This document shows positions 7,892 through 16,641 of a stretch of DNA of 64,000 nt, one piece after another. The notes under the pieces were generated by a model that was given only the letters and a program-made list of their open reading frames with translations, did no database searches and was not told where the DNA came from. How positions within the stretch are numbered: position 1 is the first letter of the stretch; every line of letters starts with the position of its first letter. Origin of the DNA: Lachnospiraceae bacterium (GTDB lineage Bacteria; Bacillota; Clostridia; Lachnospirales; Lachnospiraceae); contig JALENY010000022.1 of the NCBI GenBank assembly GCA_022767285.1, positions 20,184 to 84,183 of the forward strand. Direction: 5' to 3'. Made by a program: the position numbers and the translations under genes.

Positions 7892-9383
7892 ACTCTTTCA
7901 GCACTCTCAGAAATGCCTCTCCATATCGGTTGCATTTCACGATCCCCACACCCGGAACCGTCATAAAATCCGTCTTATTTTTCGGCCGCACCGCACACAT
8001 GTCTTTCAGTGTCTTGTCCGAGAAAATCAGATAAGGCGGAATCTTATTCTCTTTTGCAATACTAAGCCGCAGTGCGCGCAGAGCATCAAACAATTCCGTA
8101 TCAATTTCATCGGTTTTGATGTTTCTGCGTTTTTGCTTATATGCATCGCTGGCCCGGCCCTCTACGGAAGTGCAGTTGGAACAGCTTCCGCAATTGTCAG
8201 GCCCTTCCTCTCCAAAATAATTGAGGATAAAGGTTCGAAGGCATTTTTTCGTCATGCAGTAATTTACCATCTGTTTCAGGCGCTCTTCATCCTGTTCCTG
8301 CACCAGAGCCCGGTCCGCCTCGCTCAGTTCGTCATTTCTGTTGTTATGCGCAATAAAATAGCGATTCACCGTTACATCCTTTGCACCATAAAGCAGGATA
8401 CATCTCGCCGGTTCTCCGTCGCGGCCTGCACGGCCCGCTTCCTGATAATATCCTTCCATGTTTTTCGGCATATTGTAGTGAATCACATAGCGGACATTGG
8501 ATTTGTCGATACCCATGCCAAAAGCATTTGTCGCCACCATAATCGGTTTCGTATCATAGATAAAATCTTCCTGATTTTTCTGCCGCTCTGCATCGGACAA
8601 TCCCGCATGATACCTTGTGGCCGGATAACCGGCCTGCACCAGCTTCCGACAGACTTCTTCCACGGTTTTTCTCGTCAGGCAGTAGATGACTCCGCTCTGA
8701 CCGCGGAACTGCTCCACATAATGAATCAGAGCCTGAAACTTGTTTTTAGGCCGTTCTGTCTGAAAAAAAAGATTCTTCCGATCAAATCCGGTGGTGGTAA
8801 GGGCCGGCCGATCCAGCTTCAAAATCCGGATAATGTCATCACGTACCTGTGCGGTAGCTGTGGCTGTAAAAGCACTGATTACCGGACGCACCGGGAGCTG
8901 ATCAATAAAATCCACAATTTTCAGATAGCTTGGGCGGAAATCCTGTCCCCACTGAGAAACACAGTGAGCCTCATCCACGCTGATCATAGAAATCTCCGCC
9001 TGCATGGAAAATGCCAGAAATTCCATAGTGGCAAGCCGTTCCGGCGCCACATAGATAATCTTATAACGTCCCTGTCTCGCAAAAGACAACGCTTTCAGAT
9101 ACTGATTGTAAGTCAGTGAGCTATTTAAATAGGCTGCATGGATCCCCGCCTGATTCAGCGATTCGACCTGGTCTTTCATCAATGAAATAAGAGGTGAGAT
9201 GACTAAAGTAATACCGGGAAGCATAAGAGCCGGTATCTGATAACAGATTGATTTTCCTGCGCCTGTGGGCATAATTCCCAGAACATCTCTGCCTTTCAGA
9301 ATGCTGTCAATGAGATGCTCCTGCCCCGGGCGAAAACTGTCATAGCCGAAATATTCTTTCAGCAGTTCATATTTATCTTTCAA
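7872..9383 (-). CDS. recQ: ATP-dependent DNA helicase RecQ
   Basis: 3'-5' superfamily 2 DNA helicase for recombination and fork repair. Walker A is GIMPTGAGKSICYQ, the DEAH box is SVDEAHCVSQWGQDFRP, motif VI is YYQEAGRAGRDGEPARC, the zinc site uses CLRTF...CGSCSNC, and an HRDC domain lies at the C-terminus (ELFDALRALRLSIAKENKI). The frame is open to 9449, but AGAAGGG (9393-9399 on the minus strand) is 9 bases from a TTG at 9383, giving 503 residues beginning KDKYELLKEYFGYDSFRPGQ; a TTG at 9389 is possible. The final codons GGKSI and the stop lie inside repeat copy B. Confidence 0.94.
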   Translation of the reverse strand: MKDKYELLKEYFGYDSFRPGQEHLIDSILKGRDVLGIMPTGAGKSICYQIPALMLPGITLVISPLISLMKDQVESLNQAGIHAAYLNSSLTYNQYLKALSFARQGRYKIIYVAPERLATMEFLAFSMQAEISMISVDEAHCVSQWGQDFRPSYLKIVDFIDQLPVRPVISAFTATATAQVRDDIIRILKLDRPALTTTGFDRKNLFFQTERPKNKFQALIHYVEQFRGQSGVIYCLTRKTVEEVCRKLVQAGYPATRYHAGLSDAERQKNQEDFIYDTKPIMVATNAFGMGIDKSNVRYVIHYNMPKNMEGYYQEAGRAGRDGEPARCILLYGAKDVTVNRYFIAHNNRNDELSEADRALVQEQDEERLKQMVNYCMTKKCLRTFILNYFGEEGPDNCGSCSNCTSVEGRASDAYKQKRRNIKTDEIDTELFDALRALRLSIAKENKIPPYLIFSDKTLKDMCAVRPKNKTDFMTVPGVGIVKCNRYGEAFLRVLKEYGGKSI

Positions 9384-9558
9384 GTTCAATTTCCCTTCTG
9401 CCCTGCATACAATGATACCATGACTGCAAGCGCCTGATGCGGAAAGCAAGCTTCAAGTATGGCATTTGCATCAATATCACGGCCCTGCATCATACAATTC
9501 CTGTAATCAGATTATACGGGCTGCCAAAATAAAAGTAAACCCGGAAGAGGGCTATTTC

Positions 9559-10092
9559 ATGAAAATTCTTTTGTTTATTTCTGAGGTCAGCATACCTCTG
9601 GCCATTTTTTACATCATTCTGTACGGGATCTCTCAGAAGATAAAGGTATATGAGTCTTTCATCTCCGGCGCTGCGGACGGGCTGAAAACCGTGGTAAAAA
9701 TCCTCCCCACCCTGGTGGGCCTTATGGTCGCGGTGGGCATTCTGCGGGGTTCCGGCTTTCTTGACATGCTTGGATCGATTCTGGGGAAAGTCACAGATCC
9801 TCTGGGCTTTCCGGCACCTCTCGTTCCCCTGACCTTTGTGCGCATGTTTTCCTCCTCTGCTGCCACGGGACTGGTCCTGGACATCTTCAAACAATACGGG
9901 TGCGATTCCCGAACAGGCCTTCTGGCCTCCCTCATGGTCAGCTGCACCGAAACCATTTTCTACACGATGTCCGTCTATTTTATGACTGCAAAAGTCACGA
10001 AGAGCCGCTATACCCTTGCCGGTGCGCTGATCGCAACCTTCGCAGGAATAGCGGCTAGTGTGATTCTTGTTATGTTTATGTCAAATCCGTAA
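9559..10092 (+). CDS. spmB: Spore maturation protein B
   Basis: Partner of SpmA, 177 residues (Bacillus SpmB is 178). It is a multi-pass membrane protein of the nucleoside-recognition/Gate type with VVKILPTLVGLMVAVGILRGSG, FVRMFSSSAATGLVLDIF and SCTETIFYTMSVYFMTAKVTKSRYTL. The frame extends upstream to 9466, but the ATG at 9559 with GGAAGAGGG upstream begins the usual MKILLFISE-type start. It is separated from spmA by the kinase gene and recQ and is on the other strand. Confidence 0.9.
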   Translation: MKILLFISEVSIPLAIFYIILYGISQKIKVYESFISGAADGLKTVVKILPTLVGLMVAVGILRGSGFLDMLGSILGKVTDPLGFPAPLVPLTFVRMFSSSAATGLVLDIFKQYGCDSRTGLLASLMVSCTETIFYTMSVYFMTAKVTKSRYTLAGALIATFAGIAASVILVMFMSNP

Positions 10093-10205
10093 TACATATT
10101 GCGGCAAATTTGTATTCTCTGTGACTGCCTTAAATTCGATGAAATCCCTCGCCGGCAGCGCCGTGCACAGTTCTCTGTATGACGATTCCCATAGGGTTCG
10201 CTCTT

Positions 10206-11048
10206 TTATTTCAATAATTCATTATAGATGTCTCTCTTACTTACCCCGCGATCCTTTGCCACCAGCTTCATGGCCTCTTTTCGCGATATGCCCTGGTTTT
10301 CATAATATTCCATATGTTCCTCCAGAGACATTGCCATCCAGGATTGGCGCTCTTCTTCCTGCATTTCCGCACGGCTGCGCCCTTCCATCACCAGAACGCA
10401 CTCACCTTTTACCTCCTCTGTCTCATAAAGATCCAGAGCTCCCTGTATGGTAGTGACAAAAGCAGTCTCGTGCTTTTTGGTCAGCTCACGGCATAGCGTG
10501 ATTCTGCGGTCGCCCAGGACTTCCAGCAATTCCCGAAGCGTCTTAATCAGGCGGTGCGGTGCCTCATATAAAATGATCGTTCGTGTCTCATTTTTCAATT
10601 CATCGAGAACCGCCTGACGTTCCTTTTTATCCACCGGCAAAAAGGCCTCAAAGGCGAACCTTCTGGTGGACAGCCCTGACAGCGTGAGAGCCGTTACACA
10701 GGCACAGGCACCAGGCAGGGAAGTAACTTCAATACCAGCCTCATAGCACATCTTCACCAAAAGCTCTCCCGGATCCGAGATGGCCGGCGTCCCCGCGTCG
10801 GTAATCAGCGCGATACTGGTTCCTTCCAGCATCTTTTTTACCAGTACCTGCCCTTTCTCTATGGCATTATGTTCATGATAACTGGTCATGGGCGTTTTTA
10901 TATCAAAATGATTCAATATTTTAATACTGTTTCTGGTGTCCTCCGCCGCAATGAGATCCACCTCTTTCAGTGTGCGCAGCACCCGAAAAGTGATATCCTC
11001 CAGATTCCCGATGGGGGTTGCACATAAATACAGTTTTCCTGCAGCCAT
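10206..11048 (-). CDS. rsmI: 16S rRNA (cytidine1402-2'-O)-methyltransferase
   Basis: SAM-dependent tetrapyrrole-methylase-fold enzyme that 2'-O-methylates C1402 of 16S rRNA; 280 residues. Diagnostic stretches are LYLCATPIGNLEDITFRVL, AAEDTRNS, ALITDAGTPAISDPGE, LPGACACVTALTLSGL and LYEAPHRLIKTL. An ATG at 11081 is also in frame, but AGGAG lies about 8 bases before the ATG at 11048. In Bacillus it neighbours trmN6/yabB; here the surface-acylation operon, an AraC gene and the URO-D gene separate them. Confidence 0.96.
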   Translation of the reverse strand: MAAGKLYLCATPIGNLEDITFRVLRTLKEVDLIAAEDTRNSIKILNHFDIKTPMTSYHEHNAIEKGQVLVKKMLEGTSIALITDAGTPAISDPGELLVKMCYEAGIEVTSLPGACACVTALTLSGLSTRRFAFEAFLPVDKKERQAVLDELKNETRTIILYEAPHRLIKTLRELLEVLGDRRITLCRELTKKHETAFVTTIQGALDLYETEEVKGECVLVMEGRSRAEMQEEERQSWMAMSLEEHMEYYENQGISRKEAMKLVAKDRGVSKRDIYNELLK

Positions 11049-11218
11049 ATCATATTCTCCTACTTTTTTCTTCGCTTCCATATATTATAGCGGGCAAAGA
11101 TTTTTCCGTCAATCAATAGCTTTTCATTTTCTATTTTGCGGGCATTGACTTTGGATAAAGAATAAAATTGTCTGATTCTCTGCAGCGAAATCTTTATACA
11201 CGATCAAAACAGTATATT

Positions 11219-12271
11219 TTAGCGATAATCTCCGCGATATTCCCGTACGATCTCAATCATGTTGAGATACTTATCTGCCGGTACATAAGCCGGTATGGAG
11301 TTTCCGGTTCCCACAGCAATACCGCCGTGATTTTTACATTTTTCAATAACATCCAGAAAATATTCTTTCAACTCAGGTTTGGAATAATTGCAGATAACAT
11401 CCACATCGATTCCGCCGAAATTGCCGATCTTATCTCCGTATTTTTCCACCCAAACAGGGAAAGCTGCAATCTGATCCTCATTGGAATGTTTCGCATCGAT
11501 TCCGACTTTTTCAATCAGATCGTCCATTACGTCAAAAATCTTTCCGCAGGAGTGCAGTAAAAACGGTTTGTTATAGCTGTGTACCAGATCCACGATCGGT
11601 TTATACTCGGGAAGAATCAGTTCTTTTGTGTCAGTTGGTGAAAGCAGTGTACTGCATTTGTATCCCATGTCATCACCGAATCTGAGCACGCAGTAAACAT
11701 CGCCGAATTCTTTCATGAAGCGCTGCCAGATCTTTAAGTTTGTCTCGCCCACTTTCTTAAACAATGCATGGTACAGATCTTCATCATCCGCTGAAATATA
11801 GCAAAGTCCCTGATAGCTGGTCAAATCCTGCACGCACTCAAAAATACCATTTCCTACACCGCCGATGGCTTTCATGCCTTCCGGCATTTCATCGCGCAGA
11901 GCGCTGAAATATCTGGAAAACTTTTTAAAGTAAAGTTCCGGGATCTCATCCCAGGGATAGGCCTTAAAATCATCTTCATCCTGAATCACCGGTGTGACTC
12001 TGCAGTCTCCAAGGGCACCGGCACCCGGCATAATCTGTCCGATACACTCTTCAAAAGTTACTACATCATAGCCATTGTCTTTGAAAAAGTTACAATATCC
12101 CCGGAAAAACTCATGAATATCTCTGTCATCGCCCTCAAACAGAGAGGGAAGATCTTGACCGGTAATTTCCTTAATTACTTCCGATGAGACATTATGTTCA
12201 TATAACGGAAGTCTTGCGGCTTCCTTGTTTCTCGCTGCATCTACAATGTTCTGATAATTTGGTTCAAACAT
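11219..12271 (-). CDS. Uroporphyrinogen-decarboxylase-family protein
   Basis: 350-residue TIM-barrel protein of the URO-D/MtaA superfamily. Visible features are RFGDDMGYKCSTLLSPTDTKELILP, KPFLLHSCGKIFDVMDDLIEKVGIDAKHSNED and the C-terminal GGIAVGTGNSIPAYVPADKYLNM. HSCG is the His/Cys pair of the methyltransferase-like members, and the window has no haem genes, so a methyl-transfer or corrinoid-related role is more likely than true haem synthesis. No corrinoid protein is adjacent. It is divergent from an AraC regulator that may control it. Confidence 0.85.
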   Translation of the reverse strand: MFEPNYQNIVDAARNKEAARLPLYEHNVSSEVIKEITGQDLPSLFEGDDRDIHEFFRGYCNFFKDNGYDVVTFEECIGQIMPGAGALGDCRVTPVIQDEDDFKAYPWDEIPELYFKKFSRYFSALRDEMPEGMKAIGGVGNGIFECVQDLTSYQGLCYISADDEDLYHALFKKVGETNLKIWQRFMKEFGDVYCVLRFGDDMGYKCSTLLSPTDTKELILPEYKPIVDLVHSYNKPFLLHSCGKIFDVMDDLIEKVGIDAKHSNEDQIAAFPVWVEKYGDKIGNFGGIDVDVICNYSKPELKEYFLDVIEKCKNHGGIAVGTGNSIPAYVPADKYLNMIEIVREYRGDYR

Positions 12272-12396
12272 TCTGTTTTCCTCCGCTTTGACAGTTTTCG
12301 TTTTCTAAGGACAATCGTTTTTCATGAAGAAATTGACCCGATTTCCACACAAAAAACAGTCCTTGCTTTCCCTTTTGCATTTATTATATAATTTCT

Positions 12397-12436
12397 AAAA
12401 TTGTATTGCTACCAATTACATACGCCGTACAATTTT
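12397..12436. promoter_or_regulatory. Inverted repeat in the URO-D/AraC divergent region
   Basis: AAAATTGTA at 12397-12405 and TACAATTTT at 12428-12436 form perfect 9-base arms 22 bases apart, in the 279-base gap between the two divergent genes. It could be an operator or simply AT-rich symmetry. Confidence 0.35.
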
Positions 12437-12550
12437 ATATAAGTCAAAACATATCAGCAAGCACATCAATCAGCCGAATAACAAGCGCACCGATCAAGAT
12501 GTATTTCTATTTAGCCCCAAGTGAAATCGGTCCGTACAGGAGGAAAAATT

Positions 12551-13471
12551 ATGCCGTCTGCCTATAATCAGAAAGATGAATACGAACATACGAAAAACAG
12601 ACTCGTTTTGACTGAAAAACAGTTCTTTATTCCCGGTGTCCGCATGTTTGGGCATCATAGGATTCACAGCGCAATCAAATCTCTGGACTGGCATTATCAT
12701 GAAAATGCCTTTGAATTTTCCATGCCATCGAAGGGTTCTTTTACGTTTTCGACACCGGAAGAGGATTTTCCCTATTCGGGCGGCGATGTGTTTATTTCTT
12801 ACCCGAACGAAATCCACGGAACAAATAAATCTCCGATTACCGTAGGGGATTTGTACTGGTTCCAGCTGGATGCCAATAATACGGATCACTTCCTGTTTCT
12901 CTGTCCGGAAGCTGCGCAGGCCTTAATTGACTCGCTAAACGAGATCTCCATTCATGTTGTAAGAACCGATCTGAAGCAGACACTTCCGCTTCTGCAAAAT
13001 GCATTTCGCTGCGGGCAGAGTCCGGAAACTGCTCAGATTGGTGCATCTTATCTTCTGCTTTTTTTACATCTTCTGATTGTGTACGCCCAGGAATTGCGCC
13101 CTCTCATATCTTCTGATATTCAGACAGCTCTGGATTTTATCCGGAACCACCTGGCGGAAGAACTCTCTCTGGAACAGCTCGCTGCGACAGCACATCTGTC
13201 CTGCTCACAGTTTAAACAGAAGTTCAAAAAACAGCTCGGCACAGCGCCCAGGCAATACATCAACCGTCAAAAAATTGAATACTCCAAAACACTCTTGTCT
13301 GAGGGAAAAACCATTACGGAGACGGCTATGCTTCTGAATTTTTCAACCAGCGGCTATTTTTCCACTGTGTTTAAAAAATACACCCGGCTTACGCCGGGTG
13401 AATATTGCAGAGATCTCACTGTTCTCCATCTTCCGCAGCCAGAACATCTGCCAGAGAATTGTCCTCCATGA
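12551..13471 (+). CDS. AraC family transcriptional regulator
   Basis: 306 residues: an N-terminal cupin-like sensing half (HYHENAFEFSMPSKGSFTFSTPEEDFPYSGGDVFISYPNEIHG) and a C-terminal double helix-turn-helix (LSLEQLAATAHLSCSQFKQKFK, then TITETAMLLNFSTSGYFSTVFKKYTRLTPGEYC). CAGGAGGA at 12537-12543 is 7 bases before the ATG at 12551, deciding the start over an earlier in-frame ATG. It is divergent from the URO-D-family gene, its most likely target. Its 3' end overlaps the convergent DHHW gene by 56 bases. Confidence 0.92.
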   Translation: MPSAYNQKDEYEHTKNRLVLTEKQFFIPGVRMFGHHRIHSAIKSLDWHYHENAFEFSMPSKGSFTFSTPEEDFPYSGGDVFISYPNEIHGTNKSPITVGDLYWFQLDANNTDHFLFLCPEAAQALIDSLNEISIHVVRTDLKQTLPLLQNAFRCGQSPETAQIGASYLLLFLHLLIVYAQELRPLISSDIQTALDFIRNHLAEELSLEQLAATAHLSCSQFKQKFKKQLGTAPRQYINRQKIEYSKTLLSEGKTITETAMLLNFSTSGYFSTVFKKYTRLTPGEYCRDLTVLHLPQPEHLPENCPP

Positions 13472-14612
13472 ACGTGTTCACATTATACAAAAACAGCACG
13501 TCCGTGATCTCATTGTCATGAACCAGTTTATCAATATCGTCATAATAATATCGTGGGTCAATTATAATGATGTTCCGGTAATAGGGAAGGAGAAACTGCA
13601 CAAAACAGTTTGCATAAGAGTCTTTGATCAGGAGAAGATTCTTCTTCTCCTCATTGGCTCTGGATATGTCGATCCTGCTGTAATTTCCGCCGAAGAACAC
13701 CTCATATTTGTCCCGCTCTTCCAGATCTTTGCTTGAATAAATGGATGCACTTTTCTTCTGTTCATCCACATAGTTGACCACACAGCTGGTATCCATACCT
13801 TCCGGAACATAGATGTCAATAATGTCACGGGCCTTATCATAGCCGCTTTTTGCTGACAAAGTTCCGGAAAAATCGTGAGTGACCGGGTATACGGTATAGC
13901 TTTGGGCGGGATTGGGAATCCCCAGACTGTCCGCCAGCGCCTCAAAGGTATATTTTGCCCCAAGGCTGGTCCAGTGATGATCCGTTCTGTAATAAATGTA
14001 TTCCTCTTTATGAGATTTCAGCGTCTCGGTCACATCCACAAAGTTGACCGAACTGCTTACCACATTTTTTGCACGTTCGATATCTTCTCCCTGGTCCCGC
14101 ACCGGTGCATTAGCCGGAAGCAATTGATCACAGATATAGGCTGCATTCGGAACCAGCGTCATGACCGTATTCACCCCTGACTGCCGTCCCGCAAAATCAC
14201 GTATAGCCTCCAGATTATCTTCCACATAGGGATAATCCTTCGTGTCCGGAATCTCCATCAGCTGATCCTTTTTCCCGATATAGACTCCATTTGACTCTCG
14301 TTTTCCCAGCAGCGAATCTTCAAAAAGTTTCAGGCTGATCTGCCAGTCTCTGGCAAAAAACTGATCGGTCACATAGGATTCCATATCCGTCATAAACTTG
14401 CCGCTGGCCACATTTGCCAGAGAGAACACCGGTTTTTGCGCCAGCATTCTGTTTTCCGTCTCGGAATAATCTTTGTCTTTATGAAAAATCAGATAAACTC
14501 CCACAAACAGTAAAGCAGCCAGAAAAATCGCGGTTACTTTCCAGTAGATTTTAAAGCTGCGCTCCCGGCGCATTTTTTGCTTCTGTTCCGGGGTTAAGGA
14601 ATTCTTTTTCAT
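13416..14612 (-). CDS. DHHW-motif surface protein (AlgX/AlgJ-like O-acyltransferase partner)
   Basis: 398 residues with one N-terminal membrane segment (IYWKVTAIFLAALLFVGVYLIF) and an outside domain carrying YYRTDHHWTSLGAKYTFEAL, the motif that names the family and contains the presumed catalytic Asp-His pair. YIGKKDQLMEI and LLLIKDSYANCFVQFLLPYY are also typical of the SGNH-like AlgJ/AlgX fold. It is the last gene of the SGNH-DUF4358-MBOAT-DHHW operon, so it probably passes acyl groups from the membrane acyltransferase to a cell-envelope polysaccharide. GGAGACAAAG places the start at 14612; an ATG four codons upstream is less well placed. Confidence 0.85.
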   Translation of the reverse strand: MKKNSLTPEQKQKMRRERSFKIYWKVTAIFLAALLFVGVYLIFHKDKDYSETENRMLAQKPVFSLANVASGKFMTDMESYVTDQFFARDWQISLKLFEDSLLGKRESNGVYIGKKDQLMEIPDTKDYPYVEDNLEAIRDFAGRQSGVNTVMTLVPNAAYICDQLLPANAPVRDQGEDIERAKNVVSSSVNFVDVTETLKSHKEEYIYYRTDHHWTSLGAKYTFEALADSLGIPNPAQSYTVYPVTHDFSGTLSAKSGYDKARDIIDIYVPEGMDTSCVVNYVDEQKKSASIYSSKDLEERDKYEVFFGGNYSRIDISRANEEKKNLLLIKDSYANCFVQFLLPYYRNIIIIDPRYYYDDIDKLVHDNEITDVLFLYNVNTFMEDNSLADVLAAEDGEQ

Positions 14613-14730
14613 CTTTGTCTCCATTCCGCCGCATATAACAGCTCAAATAAAATAGCCAAATTCGGACACCGTTAAGTAAATAAACTGCGCCGCAATGCTT
14701 TCGATCATGTCATCACGCAAAATAATCCGT

Positions 14731-16143
14731 CTAAAATCTAAAATACAAAAACGGATTATATGTCGCATTTACCAGGTAAGCCACCGATAGGATCAGCACC
14801 GCGCCGTAAAATGCGGCTGCCGCTATGGACGGTGCCCAGCCTTTTTTCATGGTAGCCCGATGAAACAGCTTCCACGGAAACGGTCTTGAGCAAATGATGC
14901 AGATTAACAGAAGGATCAGATTTCCGGCGAGATAATAAAGTCCCATACTATCCACAAGTCCGCTGCCGTTTATACCAAACATATTGCCCAGATACGCAGC
15001 CGCATCCTTCATGGTTGGCGAGAAGAAGAACACCCAGCCAAACAGCACAAGAACAAATGTGTAAATCTGCTGAATAATCCCCGGCAATTTTTCAAGGAAT
15101 CGGGCCAGAACAAACTTTTCCAGTATCAGAAGAAGCCCATAATACAGTCCCCAGAAGATAAAATTCCAGGTTGCCCCATGCCAGAATCCGGTCAGCATCC
15201 AGACAATCAGAATGTTTCGCACATGTTTCAGGGCAGATACCCGATTGCCGCCAAGAGGAATATAAACATATTCACGGAACCAGGTTCCGAGGGAGATATG
15301 CCACCTTCTCCAGAAATCCGTAATACTTTTTGCCGTATAGGGATAGTTGAAATTTCGCACAAAATCAAATCCAAACATTTTTCCCAGACCTACTGCCATG
15401 TCGGAATAACCGCCAAAGTCAAAATAAATCTGCATCGCAAAAGCCAGGGCACCTACCCACGCCGTTACAACCGAACGCTCACCCACTGCCATCGCTGCAA
15501 TTGCCTCATAGGCAGCGCCGATGTTATTGGCAAGCAATACTTTTTTCCCCAGTCCCCGCAGGAACCAGGTGACACCCTCGCCGAAGCGATACCAGGACAG
15601 GGTACGCACTGCCAGCTGCTTTTCAATATCCGCATAGCGGACGATCGGGCCTGCAATCAACTGTGGAAACATGGTGACATAGGCACCGAATGAGACAAAA
15701 TTCTTCTGTACCGCAACCCGCCCTTTATAGACATCAATAATGTAACTGAGTGTCTGGAACGTATAAAAGGAAATACCGATGGGAAGGGGCAGTTCCTTGT
15801 AAGGAATGTCAAAAGGAAGAAGCACATTCAGATTTTCAACGAGGAATCCGTAGTATTTGAAAAATCCCAAAATCCCCAGATTTACGACAACCGTCATATA
15901 AAAACAGAATTTGAGCCGTTTTTCATCTTCATTTTCAATATATGTATTCATCTCAAGCCCGCTCAGATAGTTAAATACAATGCTGAACAGCATCAGAAAT
16001 ACATACACCGGCTCACCCCAGGCATAAAAAATCAGGCTGCACAGAAGGAGCATCAGATTTTTCAGCTTCCGCGGCACAATATAATAGAGAATTAGCGTAA
16101 TCGGCAAAAACACAAATAGAAAAAATATACTGCTGAAAATCAT
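14731..16143 (-). CDS. MBOAT family membrane O-acyltransferase (DltB/AlgI-like)
   Basis: 470-residue multi-pass membrane acyltransferase. The N-terminus FSSIFFLFVFLPITLILYYIVPRKLKN is that of AlgI-type proteins. ISFYTFQTLSYIIDVYKG, FGGYSDMAVGLGKMFGF, FWRRWHISLGTWFREYVYIPLGG and VWMLTGFWHGATWNFIFWG cover the conserved core, with the catalytic His in GFWHGA. It transfers acyl (probably acetyl) groups across the membrane to an acceptor handled by the DHHW and SGNH neighbours. The acceptor polymer cannot be read from sequence; no dlt genes are adjacent. Start supported by AAGGAG upstream. Confidence 0.93.
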   Translation of the reverse strand: MIFSSIFFLFVFLPITLILYYIVPRKLKNLMLLLCSLIFYAWGEPVYVFLMLFSIVFNYLSGLEMNTYIENEDEKRLKFCFYMTVVVNLGILGFFKYYGFLVENLNVLLPFDIPYKELPLPIGISFYTFQTLSYIIDVYKGRVAVQKNFVSFGAYVTMFPQLIAGPIVRYADIEKQLAVRTLSWYRFGEGVTWFLRGLGKKVLLANNIGAAYEAIAAMAVGERSVVTAWVGALAFAMQIYFDFGGYSDMAVGLGKMFGFDFVRNFNYPYTAKSITDFWRRWHISLGTWFREYVYIPLGGNRVSALKHVRNILIVWMLTGFWHGATWNFIFWGLYYGLLLILEKFVLARFLEKLPGIIQQIYTFVLVLFGWVFFFSPTMKDAAAYLGNMFGINGSGLVDSMGLYYLAGNLILLLICIICSRPFPWKLFHRATMKKGWAPSIAAAAFYGAVLILSVAYLVNATYNPFLYFRF

Positions 16144-16158
16144 ACCACCCGTTCTCCT

Positions 16159-16641
16159 TTATAAACTCTTTCGAAAGGCTTCGGCCGCCTGCTCTGCATT
16201 GTGATGAACCACATAGAGAATAAAATTGCCCTCCACATCCAACACATGGTTTTTCAAAAGATCATACTGTTCGATCCCATAACCTTCGAAACTGTTTTTC
16301 TGAGTCTGAAGCCGCTCTTCGATGGCCCCGGTCACAGTTTCTGCCTGATCGGTACTCTTTAATTTTACAATCAGCAGTTCTTCCGCATCCATATTGGTAA
16401 TCGGCGCATATAACACGACGGCCTCATAATCCTGAGCATTCAGGCCGTAAAATTTTTTAAACATGCGGTTTGTGCTTTCTTCCATGGAGGAGAAATCCAC
16501 CTGGGCAAGAACATTCTTCTTCACATCATCCATGGAAGCATCGCTTTCTTTCCCATCGGATGTCAAAAAAATGATAAAAAGAATGAGCAGCACAACCAGG
16601 GCAATACGGATCGGCATCAGAAATGACATTTTTTTATTCAT
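16159..16641 (-). CDS. DUF4358 domain membrane-anchored protein
   Basis: 160 residues with one N-terminal hydrophobic segment (IRIALVVLLILFIIFLTS) and a small outside domain (DFSSMEESTNRMFKKFYGLNAQDYE to GNFILYVVHHNAEQAAEAFRK) typical of DUF4358. The family is common in Lachnospiraceae next to MBOAT/DHHW genes; its biochemical role is not established. It overlaps the upstream SGNH gene by 8 bases and lies 15 bases before the MBOAT gene, so it is translationally coupled within the acylation operon. Confidence 0.85.
   Translation of the reverse strand: MNKKMSFLMPIRIALVVLLILFIIFLTSDGKESDASMDDVKKNVLAQVDFSSMEESTNRMFKKFYGLNAQDYEAVVLYAPITNMDAEELLIVKLKSTDQAETVTGAIEERLQTQKNSFEGYGIEQYDLLKNHVLDVEGNFILYVVHHNAEQAAEAFRKSL

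Noticed and set aside
7830..9119. 429-residue plus-strand frame opposite recQ
   Set aside because: Antisense shadow of a clear helicase gene; no recognisable motif and no ribosome-binding site.
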